Below, piece by piece: positions 8,357-16,281 of a stretch of 36,848 nt of DNA. Made by a program: the position numbers and the translations under genes. The stretch is from Clostridia bacterium (lineage in GTDB: Bacteria > Bacillota > Clostridia > Oscillospirales > Acutalibacteraceae), in assembly GCA_017434985.1 (NCBI GenBank), contig JAFSFY010000039.1, forward strand, positions 1 to 36,848, given 5' to 3'. Every line of letters begins with the position of its first letter. Within the stretch, counting starts at the first letter, position 1. Under the pieces are notes generated by a model that saw nothing but the letters and a program-made list of their open reading frames with translations, was not told the DNA's origin and did no database searches.

Positions 8357-9364
8357 ATGGAAAATACGGTTTGTGAACCCCAAAAACGCGCCCTCAGTTG
8401 CATTCAACCCACCGGTATCCCCACTCTCGGGAACTACTTGGGTGCCCTGCGCAACTGGGTCGCGATGCAAGACGAATTTGAATGTTTTTACGCGGTGGCC
8501 GATCTGCACGCTGTTACCGTGAAACAAGAACCCGCCAAATTGCGCCAACAGATCTACGAGATGTTTGCCCTGCTTATTGCAATCGGTCTTGACCCCGAAA
8601 AATCGCTGTTGTTCGTGCAATCGCAAGTGCCGCAACACGCGCAACTCAGTTGGTTGCTTTCCTGCCAAACGCAGTTTGGCGAATTGTCGCGTATGACGCA
8701 GTTTAAAGACAAATCGGCCAAACACGCCGACAACATCAACGCCGGCTTGTTCACCTACCCCGCGCTTATGGCGGCGGATATTCTCTTGTACCAGCCCGAC
8801 TACGTGCCGGTCGGTGAGGACCAAAAACAACACTGCGAACTCACCCGCGACTTGGCGCTTCGGTTTAACAATCGGTATTCGCCCACCTTCACGGTGCCCG
8901 AACCGTACATTATGAAAACGGGTGCGCGTGTGCGTTCGTTGCAAGAACCCACCAAGAAAATGTCCAAATCGGACGAAAACCAAAATGCGTTCATTTCGCT
9001 CAAAGACGATAAGGATACCATCATCCGCAAGTTCCGCCGCGCGGTGACCGACAGCGATGCCAAGGTGTGCTACGCCCCCGGCAAAGATGGAGTGAACAAC
9101 CTGATGGAGATCTACAGCGCCATTACGGGCAAAACCAACGAGCAGATCGAAGCGGAGTTTGACGGCAAAGGTTACGGCGATTTCAAAACCGCCGTGGGTG
9201 AAGCGGTTGCCGCGGAACTCGCCCCCATTCAAGAACGCTTTGCGACCTTGATGGGCGATAAAGCGCAGCTGGAAGCACTGATGAAAACAGGCGCGGAACA
9301 CGCTTCCTACGTGGCAAACAAAACGCTCAAAAAAGTGATGAAAAAGATGGGATTCGTCATCTAA
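8357..9364 (+). CDS. trpS: Tryptophanyl-tRNA synthetase
   Basis: A 335-residue class I synthetase of normal bacterial length, which attaches tryptophan to tRNA-Trp. The N-terminal nucleotide-binding motif is QPTGIPTLGNYLGAL (HIGH equivalent, residues 18-29), and the KMSKS loop is exact at 201-205 (KKMSKSDEN). Other family hallmarks are VADLHAVTV, YPALMAADILLY and PVGEDQKQH. The ATG at 8357 follows AAAGGAG (8341-8347). It is a single-gene transcript, with its own promoter and a terminator directly after. It is divergent from gltX, so three synthetase genes share one control region. Confidence 0.97.
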   Translation: MENTVCEPQKRALSCIQPTGIPTLGNYLGALRNWVAMQDEFECFYAVADLHAVTVKQEPAKLRQQIYEMFALLIAIGLDPEKSLLFVQSQVPQHAQLSWLLSCQTQFGELSRMTQFKDKSAKHADNINAGLFTYPALMAADILLYQPDYVPVGEDQKQHCELTRDLALRFNNRYSPTFTVPEPYIMKTGARVRSLQEPTKKMSKSDENQNAFISLKDDKDTIIRKFRRAVTDSDAKVCYAPGKDGVNNLMEIYSAITGKTNEQIEAEFDGKGYGDFKTAVGEAVAAELAPIQERFATLMGDKAQLEALMKTGAEHASYVANKTLKKVMKKMGFVI

Positions 9365-9370
9365 AACGGT

Positions 9371-9401
9371 ACCCCGTTGTCGATCATGTCGATAACGGGG
9401 T
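9371..9401 (+). terminator. Terminator after trpS
   Basis: ACCCCGTTGTCGA / TCGATAACGGGGT with a TCATG loop, one G-T pair. The tail GTTGTC is poor in T. Confidence 0.65.
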
Positions 9402-9478
9402 GTTGTCAACTCGAAAAGGTTACAAAATTGTTACTTTCTTTTTGTAAAAAAAGCAAATGGAAGCAAGTTGACGGTATA

Positions 9479-9487
9479 TGCTATACT
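9479..9487 (+). promoter_or_regulatory. Extended -10 promoter of the LRR lipoprotein gene
   Basis: TGCTATACT, an extended -10 element (TG-N-TATACT). No good -35 lies at 16-18 bases. The start codon is 45 bases downstream. Confidence 0.45.
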
Positions 9488-9532
9488 GATAACAGTCAAA
9501 GAACACCTGTTTTTAAAGAAAGTGGTGAGCGT

Positions 9533-11107
9533 ATGAACAAATACGGAAAAAAGATGATGGCCATCGCGGCGGTTTTGAGTTTGCTGCTCACGTTTTCCGC
9601 CTGTTCGGATGCCGAGTCGTCTGCTGATACCGTCACCACGACCACTGTCAGTCAGCAGACCGAAATGACAACGACGTCGGTCACACAGGAGGAAAGTCAA
9701 CCGACTGTTACCGACGAAACGACAACCGGGGCAACCGCAACAACCAAACCCTCTGTAACGACCAAGCCGTCGACGACTGCCAAACCGTCGACGACTGCCA
9801 AACCGACAACGACAACAACTCAAATGACAACGCACGTGAACACCTATGACGGCGATTGCGACGGTATGTGTAACGTGTGCGGTGAAACGCGCCAAGCGAC
9901 TCAAGGTCATCGCTATGGCAGCGATTGTGATCCGTATTGCAACGTGTGTCAAGAAGATCGCCAAACGACGGCGGCGCACACGTACGACGACGGGTGTGAT
10001 GGAGATTGCAACGTGTGCGGCGTGAAACGAACCGATAATCACACGTACAGTGATTCTTGCGATACGACCTGTGACCAATGCGGTGCTTCCCGAACGCCCG
10101 AACATGCCTATGATGGTGATGCCGACGTGTTGTGTGACGGCTGCGGTGCGGTGCGAAAAATAAAATATCTTACCGATGAAGACGGAAAAGGCAACAAAGT
10201 TGTGGTAATTTTGGAATGCGATAAGGATATTGCCGGCGATTTGGTAATTCCCGATACGATTAACGGCTACCCGGTGGCAAGCATTCATATTGGCGCGTTT
10301 GCCGATTGCACCAGGTTAACCAGTGTGGTCATTTCGAAGAGCGTGAAAAGCATCTCTTATGAAGCGTTTAAGAATTGCACGCGTTTAACGAGCGTTACCG
10401 TTCTCGAAGGCCTGACGTCGATCGGTTATGATGCGTTCCGCGGTTGTACCGCCTTGACAGAGATCACCCTCCCCGACACCTTGACTTCCATCGGTGAAGG
10501 TATGCTGGCGGATACGGCGTTTTACAACGATGCTTCCAAATGGAAAGAGGGGTTGTTGTACATCGGCGATTATTTGATCAGCGCGAAAGGTCTGTCCGGT
10601 GTCTACACGATCCCCGAGAGGACAAAGGTGGTTGCCGGCGCTGCGTTTAGCGGTTGTCCCGATTTGGTCAGCGTCACGATTCCTGCCGAGGTTGGATACA
10701 TCGGCAAGTGGGCTTTTGCCGGAAGCGGCGTGGTTGACGTTACCATTGAGTCGGGCAGAACTGTCATTGGGTATAATGTTTTTCATAATTGCGATAAGTT
10801 GAAAAGCATTGCCATTCCTGCTACGGTGAAAACTATTAGCGGCTACGCGTTTGATAGCTGCCCGAATTTGACGGACGTTTGGTATAGTGGCACCGAACGT
10901 ATGCACAAGGCCATCGACGTTTCTTACAACAATCTTGGTATCCAAAAAGCTACGTGGCATTACAACGCTTGCGAGGCCGAGCATACCTATTCCGGCATCT
11001 GTGACGATTCGTGTGACAAATGCGGATGGGTACGCGCGGCGGTGCCTGCACACACCTTTGACGGCGAGTACGATATTGCTTGCAATCATTGTGAGTTCAG
11101 ACGGTGA
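9533..11107 (+). CDS. BspA-like LRR lipoprotein flanked by Cys/His repeats
   Basis: A 524-residue exported lipoprotein. The signal peptide ends at lipobox FSAC (Cys 24). Residues about 30-100 are a Thr-rich stalk with KPSTTA repeats. Five repeats follow with the pattern H-x-Y-x3-C-D-x2-C-x2-C-x2-R (for example HTYDDGCDGDCNVCGVKR), then a BspA/TpLRR domain (LRR_5 type: FADCTRLTSVVISKSVKSI, FKNCTRLTSVTV, FRGCTALTEITLPDTLTSI, FSGCPDLVSVTIP, FDSCPNLTDVWYSG), then two more Cys repeats at the C-terminus. Repeats 5 and 7 have lost the first Cys. LRRs of this type usually mediate surface binding; the Cys repeats look metal-binding or disulfide-bonded. An upstream in-frame start at 9377 lies in the trpS terminator and was refused; GGTGAG precedes the ATG. 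Confidence 0.85.
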   Translation: MNKYGKKMMAIAAVLSLLLTFSACSDAESSADTVTTTTVSQQTEMTTTSVTQEESQPTVTDETTTGATATTKPSVTTKPSTTAKPSTTAKPTTTTTQMTTHVNTYDGDCDGMCNVCGETRQATQGHRYGSDCDPYCNVCQEDRQTTAAHTYDDGCDGDCNVCGVKRTDNHTYSDSCDTTCDQCGASRTPEHAYDGDADVLCDGCGAVRKIKYLTDEDGKGNKVVVILECDKDIAGDLVIPDTINGYPVASIHIGAFADCTRLTSVVISKSVKSISYEAFKNCTRLTSVTVLEGLTSIGYDAFRGCTALTEITLPDTLTSIGEGMLADTAFYNDASKWKEGLLYIGDYLISAKGLSGVYTIPERTKVVAGAAFSGCPDLVSVTIPAEVGYIGKWAFAGSGVVDVTIESGRTVIGYNVFHNCDKLKSIAIPATVKTISGYAFDSCPNLTDVWYSGTERMHKAIDVSYNNLGIQKATWHYNACEAEHTYSGICDDSCDKCGWVRAAVPAHTFDGEYDIACNHCEFRR

Positions 11108-11123
11108 TAGACAATCAACAAAC

Positions 11124-11158
11124 AAAAAGAAGTACCGACGGTGTCGGTACTTCTTTTT
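11124..11158. terminator. Bidirectional terminator between LRR lipoprotein and SDR genes
   Basis: AAAAAGAAGTACCGAC (11124-11139), GGT loop, GTCGGTACTTCTTTTT (11143-11158). Perfect 16-bp stem with T-tracts on both strands, so it serves both converging genes. Confidence 0.9.
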
Positions 11159-11913
11159 TACGTTTTGCTCATATACATCACAAGGGCGTGCGGCAACAGT
11201 TTGCCCAGCACACGATAGAGTTTATAAAACGGGTGCGGGGTGTAAATGCCGCGGCGGTACACGCGTTTGAGCGCCCCGCGCGCCACCTTTTTGGGGTTGC
11301 AATAGGGAAGCGTTTGGAAGGTTTTGGACCGCCCCACAATGTCGGCCACGTCCAAAAATTCGGTAGACATCGGGCCGGGGCACACCGCCAACACGTTGAT
11401 GCCTTGGGAGCGCAATTCGCGGCGGAGCGATTTAGAAAAACTGTACACGTATGCTTTGGTGGAACAATAGACCGTCATACGCGGGGTGGGGGCAAAGGCG
11501 GCGATGGAACATACGTTGAGCACCGCGCTGCCTCTTGTCATATACGGCAATGTCAGCGCCGTCATTGCGGTGAGGGCACGGCAGTTGAGATCGACCATAC
11601 CTGCTTGCTCACCTACGTGGCTGCCGTGAAACTCGCCGAGTTTTCCATAACCCGCGTTGTTGATCAGCAACCGCACGGTGGCGCTGTTTTCGGCTAACAG
11701 GTGACCGTATTCGTCGTAGCTTTCCGGCTTTTGCAGGTCAAACGGCAAACAACGAAAGGTCATTTCGGGGTATTTTGCAGCGAGCTGTTGCAAGCGTTCT
11801 TCCCGCCGCGCGATCAACCAAATTTCATCGGGAAGGGGAGTTTCGTTCATAATTCCGTCCAAAAATTCGGTTCCCAAGCCGGCCGAGGCACCGGTAATAA
11901 CCACAATCTCCAT
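11158..11913 (-). CDS. Short-chain dehydrogenase/reductase (SDR)
   Basis: A 251-residue classical SDR. The nucleotide-binding motif TGASAGLG is at residues 7-14, NNAG sits near 86-89, the catalytic Ser is in NVCSIAAFAP, and the Tyr/Lys pair is in VYCSTKAYVYSFSKSL (Y-x3-K). The PGPMSTEF segment after the active site is normal for the family. The C-terminus FYKLYRVLGKLLPHALV is hydrophobic and may touch the membrane, as in the DltE/YqjQ-like SDRs. The substrate is unknown. The start is ATG 11913 with AAAGGAGT upstream on the minus strand; the longer open frame to 11946 would begin inside a terminator hairpin. Confidence 0.9.
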   Translation of the reverse strand: MEIVVITGASAGLGTEFLDGIMNETPLPDEIWLIARREERLQQLAAKYPEMTFRCLPFDLQKPESYDEYGHLLAENSATVRLLINNAGYGKLGEFHGSHVGEQAGMVDLNCRALTAMTALTLPYMTRGSAVLNVCSIAAFAPTPRMTVYCSTKAYVYSFSKSLRRELRSQGINVLAVCPGPMSTEFLDVADIVGRSKTFQTLPYCNPKKVARGALKRVYRRGIYTPHPFYKLYRVLGKLLPHALVMYMSKT

Positions 11914-11934
11914 TGTCAACACTCCTTTGTTAGC

Positions 11935-11963
11935 AAAATACCACACTTTGGCAAAAAAGTCAA
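11935..11963 (-). promoter_or_regulatory. Promoter of the SDR gene, inside the htrA terminator
   Basis: On the minus strand TTGACT (11958-11963), 17 bases, TATTTT (11935-11940). The whole promoter overlaps the hairpin that ends the preceding htrA transcript. Confidence 0.55.
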
Positions 11964-11973
11964 AGTGTGGTAT
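11938..11973 (-). terminator. Terminator after htrA
   Basis: ATACCACACTTTG (11938-11950) and CAAAGTGTGGTAT (11961-11973) form a perfect 13-bp stem with a 10-base loop. On the minus strand it is followed by TTTTGCT; on the plus strand by CGTTTTT. It lies five bases after the htrA stop codon. Confidence 0.8.
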
Positions 11974-11978
11974 CGTTT

Positions 11979-13415
11979 TTATTGTTTCGATTCGATCAAT
12001 TCAATGGTAATGGAGAAACTCTCCACCTTGCGGTTGGTGGAACGAAGCAGATGTAAGGTGACGGTATCGCCCACCTCATGTTGCGCCAACGCAGAACGCA
12101 AGGTCGCGTAGTCGGTCACCTCTTGGTCGTCCACGCCGACGATGAGGTCACCCTTTTGAGCCGAGGTATGCTTGAGAGGAGAACCGTCCTCAATGGTGTA
12201 GATGAGGAACCCGTTGTAGTAGGCATCGGAATAGGTTTGACCCGTAATGCCGAGTGCCACGCGTCCCGTGACGTAGCCGCTTTTGAGTAATTCGTTGATG
12301 ACGGTTTTGGCTTCGTTGATCGGAATGGAGAAGCCAATTCCTTCGTATCCCTCGGCGACGATTTTCGCGGAATTGACCGCGATGACTTGTCCTGCCGCAT
12401 TAAAAAGAGGACCGCCCGAGTTGCCGGGGTTGATGGTGGCGTCCACCTGCAAGCACTTGATGGCGTAGCCGGTGTCTTCATACACGTCGCGCTCCAAGCC
12501 GGAGACGATGCCCTGCGTGGCCGACCAGCCCATTCCGCCCGCGTTGCCGAGGGCGACCACCTTGTCGCCGAGTTGCAGAATGGACGAATCACCGAAATCG
12601 GCGGGTTGCAGATCGGTGGCATTCACCTTGATGACCGCGAGGTCGGTGGATTGGTCTGCACCGATAAAGGTGGCTCGTTCATACACGGTACCGTTGTAGA
12701 GTTTCACATCCACACGGGGGAGCGGTTCACCGGTGGTTTCGTCCACCACGCAGTGCCAGTTGGTGATGATGTAGCCGTCTGCCGACATCACGATGCCGGT
12801 GGCGGAACCCGCTTCGACTTCGCGCTCCGTACCTTGCTCAGAGAAGGGGAAACCGGAATGGTAGTTGTCGGAAACGGTAGTGTACATCGTCAGCAACACG
12901 GTGCTGTCGATGTTTTGTTTGACGATATCACGCGTGCTGAGGCCTTGTGCATCCTCGTCCAATTCGGTGATCTCCAAGGTGGGCACGTCGGTGCGGTCAT
13001 CATCCCCGTTATCTGAGGCACCGGGAGGCTCGGGCAGATTTAAATCGAATCCGCCTTGTGACAGCACCAGCAAGACCGACAACGCGACGATGATGACGGC
13101 ACACACGCCGCCGATTACGCCAATCACCAGGCCGGTACGGCTTTTTTTCGGGGGTTTCGGCGGTTCGGAAGACGGGGGAGTGGTATACGGATTCCATCCG
13201 TACGGATTATACGAAGGCGGGGTCGAAGGCCGCGTGGGAACGGTGGGTTCCGTATCGGTCGGCCGATCAACGGCGGCTTCTATGTGCGGGGTCGGTTCCA
13301 CAACCGACGGTTGCTCGGCAGGTACCTCGGTAGGTTGCTCGGGTGCCGTTTCGGGCGGGGTCGGTTCGGTGTTATCTTGGGGAAAATTATCGGGAGTGTA
13401 ATTCCATTGATCCAT
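11979..13415 (-). CDS. htrA: HtrA/DegP-like membrane-anchored serine protease with PDZ domain
   Basis: A 478-residue protein. Residues 1-93 are cytoplasmic and rich in Pro, Thr and Glu; residues 95-119 form one membrane helix; the trypsin-like protease domain spans about 160-380; a PDZ domain covers about 383-470. The catalytic triad is visible: His221 (ITNWHCV), Asp258 (STDLAVIKV) and Ser333 (NPGNSGGPLF). Such proteases degrade misfolded exported proteins outside the membrane. It follows the response regulator and kinase genes in the same direction, 80 bases after the kinase stop, like the CssRS-HtrA stress system of Bacillus. The ATG at 13415 lies at the start of DQWNYTPDN; a weak TATACT at 13441-13446 (minus strand) could be an extra -10. 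Confidence 0.93.
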   Translation of the reverse strand: MDQWNYTPDNFPQDNTEPTPPETAPEQPTEVPAEQPSVVEPTPHIEAAVDRPTDTEPTVPTRPSTPPSYNPYGWNPYTTPPSSEPPKPPKKSRTGLVIGVIGGVCAVIIVALSVLLVLSQGGFDLNLPEPPGASDNGDDDRTDVPTLEITELDEDAQGLSTRDIVKQNIDSTVLLTMYTTVSDNYHSGFPFSEQGTEREVEAGSATGIVMSADGYIITNWHCVVDETTGEPLPRVDVKLYNGTVYERATFIGADQSTDLAVIKVNATDLQPADFGDSSILQLGDKVVALGNAGGMGWSATQGIVSGLERDVYEDTGYAIKCLQVDATINPGNSGGPLFNAAGQVIAVNSAKIVAEGYEGIGFSIPINEAKTVINELLKSGYVTGRVALGITGQTYSDAYYNGFLIYTIEDGSPLKHTSAQKGDLIVGVDDQEVTDYATLRSALAQHEVGDTVTLHLLRSTNRKVESFSITIELIESKQ

Positions 13416-13495
13416 ACAATCACGCCTTTCTATGGGTAACAGTATACCCGTGTTATGTGTCGATTTGTTGAACAAAAACGGATTATTTTGTGAAA

Positions 13496-14923
13496 TTATC
13501 GGCCGTCGGGTAGCCAAAATACGAATTCGGAGTACGCGTGCGGCACCGATTGTACCGTGATCTCACCGCCGTGCAGATTGAGGATGGTTTTGACTAAGAA
13601 CAGACCGAGACCCGTGCCACTCTTGTCCAAACTGCGTGAGCGGTCGCTTTTATAAAATCGCTCGAAAATATGCGGCAATTCGGTGGCGGGGATTCCCTCA
13701 CCCGTGTTGCGAACGGCCATAAACGTGCGACCCGATTCGTGATAAAGACGGAGCGACAGAGTGCCGCCTTCATTTGTAAATTTTACGGCATTCTCCAAAA
13801 GATTATACACGACCTGTTGCAAAAGGTCAAAATCGGCGCACACCATATGCGGTTCGCATTCTTCCAATCCTTCCACCGTCAGGTTCTTTTTGTCGATCTG
13901 TTGTTCAAAGGACAACAGCGACGCACACACCGTTTCGGTTAAGTCAAAGGTGGTGGGATGCAGTTTCAGTTGCCCGCTGTCAATGCGGGAAAGATTCAAC
14001 ATCGCCCGCACCAAGCGAGACAAGCGCTTGATCTCATCGGAGACAATGCGCAAATAATGGTCGTGCTTTTCGGGCGGCACCGTACCGTCCAAAATGCCGT
14101 CGATAAAACCCGAAATGGTGGTCATCGGTGTTTTCAGTTCGTGCGACACGTTGGCAACAAAACTGCGGCGGGCTTCTTCTTCGGAAGAGAGGGAAACCGC
14201 CATCGTGTTGAGCGCATTTGCCAATTCCGCCACTTCATCGCGACCTTTCACGCGAACGCGTGCCGAAAAATCGCCGCGGCTGAATTGGCGGGTGGCAGCC
14301 GCCATTTGGCGAAGCGGTTTCGCTTGACGGTAGGTAATGATGTACAACACAATAAACACGATCATCAATACCGCCACGCCGGAGATGAGGGAGACTTGCA
14401 TGTTATCGGTGATATACTGTTGCATTGCTTTGGCGGAGGCGGATACCAACACGTATCCCATCACCGAGCCGTTCTTGGATAACAGCGGTACACCCGCCGT
14501 GTATTGGTTTTGATCGTAAATGCCGCTGAGTCGACCAACGGCGAAAACCGATCCACTTTGAAACGAGTCAGCGGAAAGGTTGGTGATCTTCCGACCGACG
14601 TGAAAACAATCGGCACTGTCAGAACACAAAAGCACGCAAAGATCGGTGTCGGTCACCAACACGTGACCGTCGGCCAAACTGCCGAAATGATGCAAGGTGG
14701 GGGAAAGGGTGTTGGGCAAAAAATAGGTGTTTGAGGGGCCTTTCAGGGCATTTTCTGATAAAAAGTTGGATACGGTGGTGGCGTTTTCGGTTAGCAAATC
14801 TTTCTTTTCGGAGATCCAATACCGCCCCGCCACAAAGGCCTGGGTAGCGGTCAGCATCACGAAGGCAAACGAGAGGATGAGGGCGACCGCCGAAAAGTAT
14901 TTTAAAAAGATACTTTTAAACAT
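13496..14923 (-). CDS. Sensor histidine kinase (HAMP-HisKA-HATPase)
   Basis: A 475-residue membrane kinase. TM1 is about residues 10-32, an extracellular sensor region spans 33-177, and TM2 is 178-197. HAMP follows (198-250, with RGDFSARV and GRDEVAELANALN). HisKA has the phospho-acceptor His261 in SFVANVSHELKTPMT. The ATP-binding domain shows the N box (NLLENAVKFTNEGG), G1 (NTGEGIP), F box (IFERFYKSDRS) and G2 (GTGLGLFLV). The signal is unknown. The ATG at 14923 overlaps the response regulator stop by eight bases, implying translational coupling. The downstream htrA gene suggests cell-envelope stress as stimulus. Confidence 0.95.
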   Translation of the reverse strand: MFKSIFLKYFSAVALILSFAFVMLTATQAFVAGRYWISEKKDLLTENATTVSNFLSENALKGPSNTYFLPNTLSPTLHHFGSLADGHVLVTDTDLCVLLCSDSADCFHVGRKITNLSADSFQSGSVFAVGRLSGIYDQNQYTAGVPLLSKNGSVMGYVLVSASAKAMQQYITDNMQVSLISGVAVLMIVFIVLYIITYRQAKPLRQMAAATRQFSRGDFSARVRVKGRDEVAELANALNTMAVSLSSEEEARRSFVANVSHELKTPMTTISGFIDGILDGTVPPEKHDHYLRIVSDEIKRLSRLVRAMLNLSRIDSGQLKLHPTTFDLTETVCASLLSFEQQIDKKNLTVEGLEECEPHMVCADFDLLQQVVYNLLENAVKFTNEGGTLSLRLYHESGRTFMAVRNTGEGIPATELPHIFERFYKSDRSRSLDKSGTGLGLFLVKTILNLHGGEITVQSVPHAYSEFVFWLPDGR

Positions 14924-15614
14924 CGGTACGTTTAACCTCAAATTTGTAACCGACGCCCCATACGGTTTTTAATACCCACTGTTCGGAAGCACCTTCCAGT
15001 TTTTCGCGCAACCGTTTGATATGCACGTCTACCGTACGGCTGTCACCGTAGTATTCAAAGCCCCACACCTCATCCAACAATTGGTCACGCGTGTACACGC
15101 GGTTGGGATTGCTGGCCAAATGATAGATCAGTTCCATTTCTTTGGGCGGCGTGTCGATCTGCTTGCCGCGCACACGCAATTCGTAGTTTTCAATGTTGAT
15201 GTATAAGTTGTCGTAATTAACTTCTTTTTTCTCCTCTTGTTGCGAAAGACCGCAACGGCGCAATACCGCTTTGACGCGGGCGATAACCTCTTTGGCTTCA
15301 AAGGGTTTCACGATGTAATCGTCCGCACCGAGTTCCAATCCCAACACTTTGTCAAACAATTCGCCTTTGGCAGTCAACATAATAATGGGGCATTGCGACG
15401 TTTTGCGAATACGGCGGCACACCTGCCACCCATCCAACTGCGGCATCATAATATCAAGCAGGATCAGATCCGGCTTTTCCGTTTCAAAACGGTCAACCGC
15501 TTCTTGTCCGTTGGAGGCAATCACCGTGGAGTAGCCTTCTTTTCCCAAATACAAACTCAACAGTTCGCAAATATTGTTGTCGTCATCCACGACCATTACT
15601 TTTAAATTGGCCAT
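14916..15614 (-). CDS. OmpR/PhoB-family response regulator
   Basis: A 232-residue two-domain regulator. The receiver domain has the acidic pocket VVDDD (residues 8-12), phospho-acceptor Asp54 (LILLDIMMP), Thr in IIMLTA, and Lys in DDYIVKPF. The C-terminal winged helix shows TPPKEMELIYHLASNPN, TRDQLLDEVWGFEY and RTVDVHIKRLREKLE, as in OmpR/PhoB. It is first in a regulator-kinase-htrA run. The ATG at 15614 follows AAGGAGG on the minus strand. Likely targets include its own operon. Confidence 0.96.
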   Translation of the reverse strand: MANLKVMVVDDDNNICELLSLYLGKEGYSTVIASNGQEAVDRFETEKPDLILLDIMMPQLDGWQVCRRIRKTSQCPIIMLTAKGELFDKVLGLELGADDYIVKPFEAKEVIARVKAVLRRCGLSQQEEKKEVNYDNLYINIENYELRVRGKQIDTPPKEMELIYHLASNPNRVYTRDQLLDEVWGFEYYGDSRTVDVHIKRLREKLEGASEQWVLKTVWGVGYKFEVKRTDV

Positions 15615-15646
15615 ATAAAACGCCTCCTTGTTTACTATCGATATTC

Positions 15647-15655
15647 AGTGTAACA
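15647..15655 (-). promoter_or_regulatory. Extended -10 promoter of the two-component operon
   Basis: On the minus strand TGTTACACT, an extended -10 (TG-T-TACACT), about 33 bases before the ATG of the response regulator. No -35 match is clear, as expected for a regulated or extended -10 promoter. Confidence 0.4.
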
Positions 15656-15683
15656 GATTTTTGAAAAAGGTGTGTGAACAGTC

Positions 15684-15712
15684 TTTAAATTTCTGTCAAA
15701 AGATGGTAGACT
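15684..15712 (+). promoter_or_regulatory. Possible promoter of the flavin reductase gene
   Basis: TTTAAA (15684-15689), 17 bases, TAGACT (15707-15712). A weak match; predicted start of transcription is near 15719, at or just before the ribosome binding site AAGGAG (15721-15726). Confidence 0.35.
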
Positions 15713-15734
15713 ATGGGCGTAAGGAGTGATCATC

Positions 15735-16241
15735 ATGTCAAATTTCATTCGCCTCTCACCCGAAGAACTCACCGACAATCCGTTTTCGATGATCGGCAAC
15801 GAGTGGATGCTTATTACGGCGGGAACACCCGAACACTGTAACACGATGACCGCCAGTTGGGGCGGTGTGGGCGTGTTATGGAACAAGCCTGTGGCGATCG
15901 CCTACGTGCGCCCCACGCGATACACCTATGGTTTTATGGAAACGGCCGACCGCTTTACGTTGTCCATTTTGCCGGAGCGTTACCGCGAAGCGTTGCGCGT
16001 ATGCGGCACGATGTCGGGCAGAGACGGGGACAAATTTGCCGCTGCGGGATTAACGGTTTACGAAATGAACGGAATCGCGGCGGTGGAAGAAGCACGCTTG
16101 GTGCTTGTTTGCCGTAAACTGTACGCACAGGATATGCGTCCCGACTGTTTTGTGGACGACACGCTCCTCTCTCATTATAAAGCAAATGATTTTCACCGTC
16201 AATACGTTGGTGAGATCGAAGCGGTTTTTAAAAGAGGATAA
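15735..16241 (+). CDS. Flavin reductase family protein (FMN-binding split barrel)
   Basis: A 168-residue protein of the flavin reductase-like family. PEELTDNPFSMIGNEWMLI and NTMTASWGGVGVLWNKPVAI match the FMN-contacting beta strands, and YVRPTRYTYGFM and FTLSIL are typical of the DIM6/NTAB-like barrel. Such proteins bind FMN and reduce flavins or act in unknown redox reactions. The start is ATG 15735, eight bases after AAGGAG; an in-frame GTG at 15726 overlaps that site. It stands alone between the divergent response regulator gene and a terminator. Confidence 0.88.
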   Translation: MSNFIRLSPEELTDNPFSMIGNEWMLITAGTPEHCNTMTASWGGVGVLWNKPVAIAYVRPTRYTYGFMETADRFTLSILPERYREALRVCGTMSGRDGDKFAAAGLTVYEMNGIAAVEEARLVLVCRKLYAQDMRPDCFVDDTLLSHYKANDFHRQYVGEIEAVFKRG

Positions 16242-16243
16242 AG

Positions 16244-16279
16244 AAAACGCGCATTCGCCTGTTGGTGAATGCGCGTTTT
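16244..16279. terminator. Bidirectional terminator between flavin reductase and LCP genes
   Basis: AAAACGCGCATTCGCC (16244-16259), TGTT loop, GGTGAATGCGCGTTTT (16264-16279). Perfect 16-bp arms apart from T-rich ends, facing converging genes. Confidence 0.9.
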
Positions 16280-16281
16280 GA

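Noticed and set aside
9377..9532. Upstream extension of the LRR lipoprotein gene
   Set aside because: It would start in the trpS terminator and place the signal peptide and lipobox internally.
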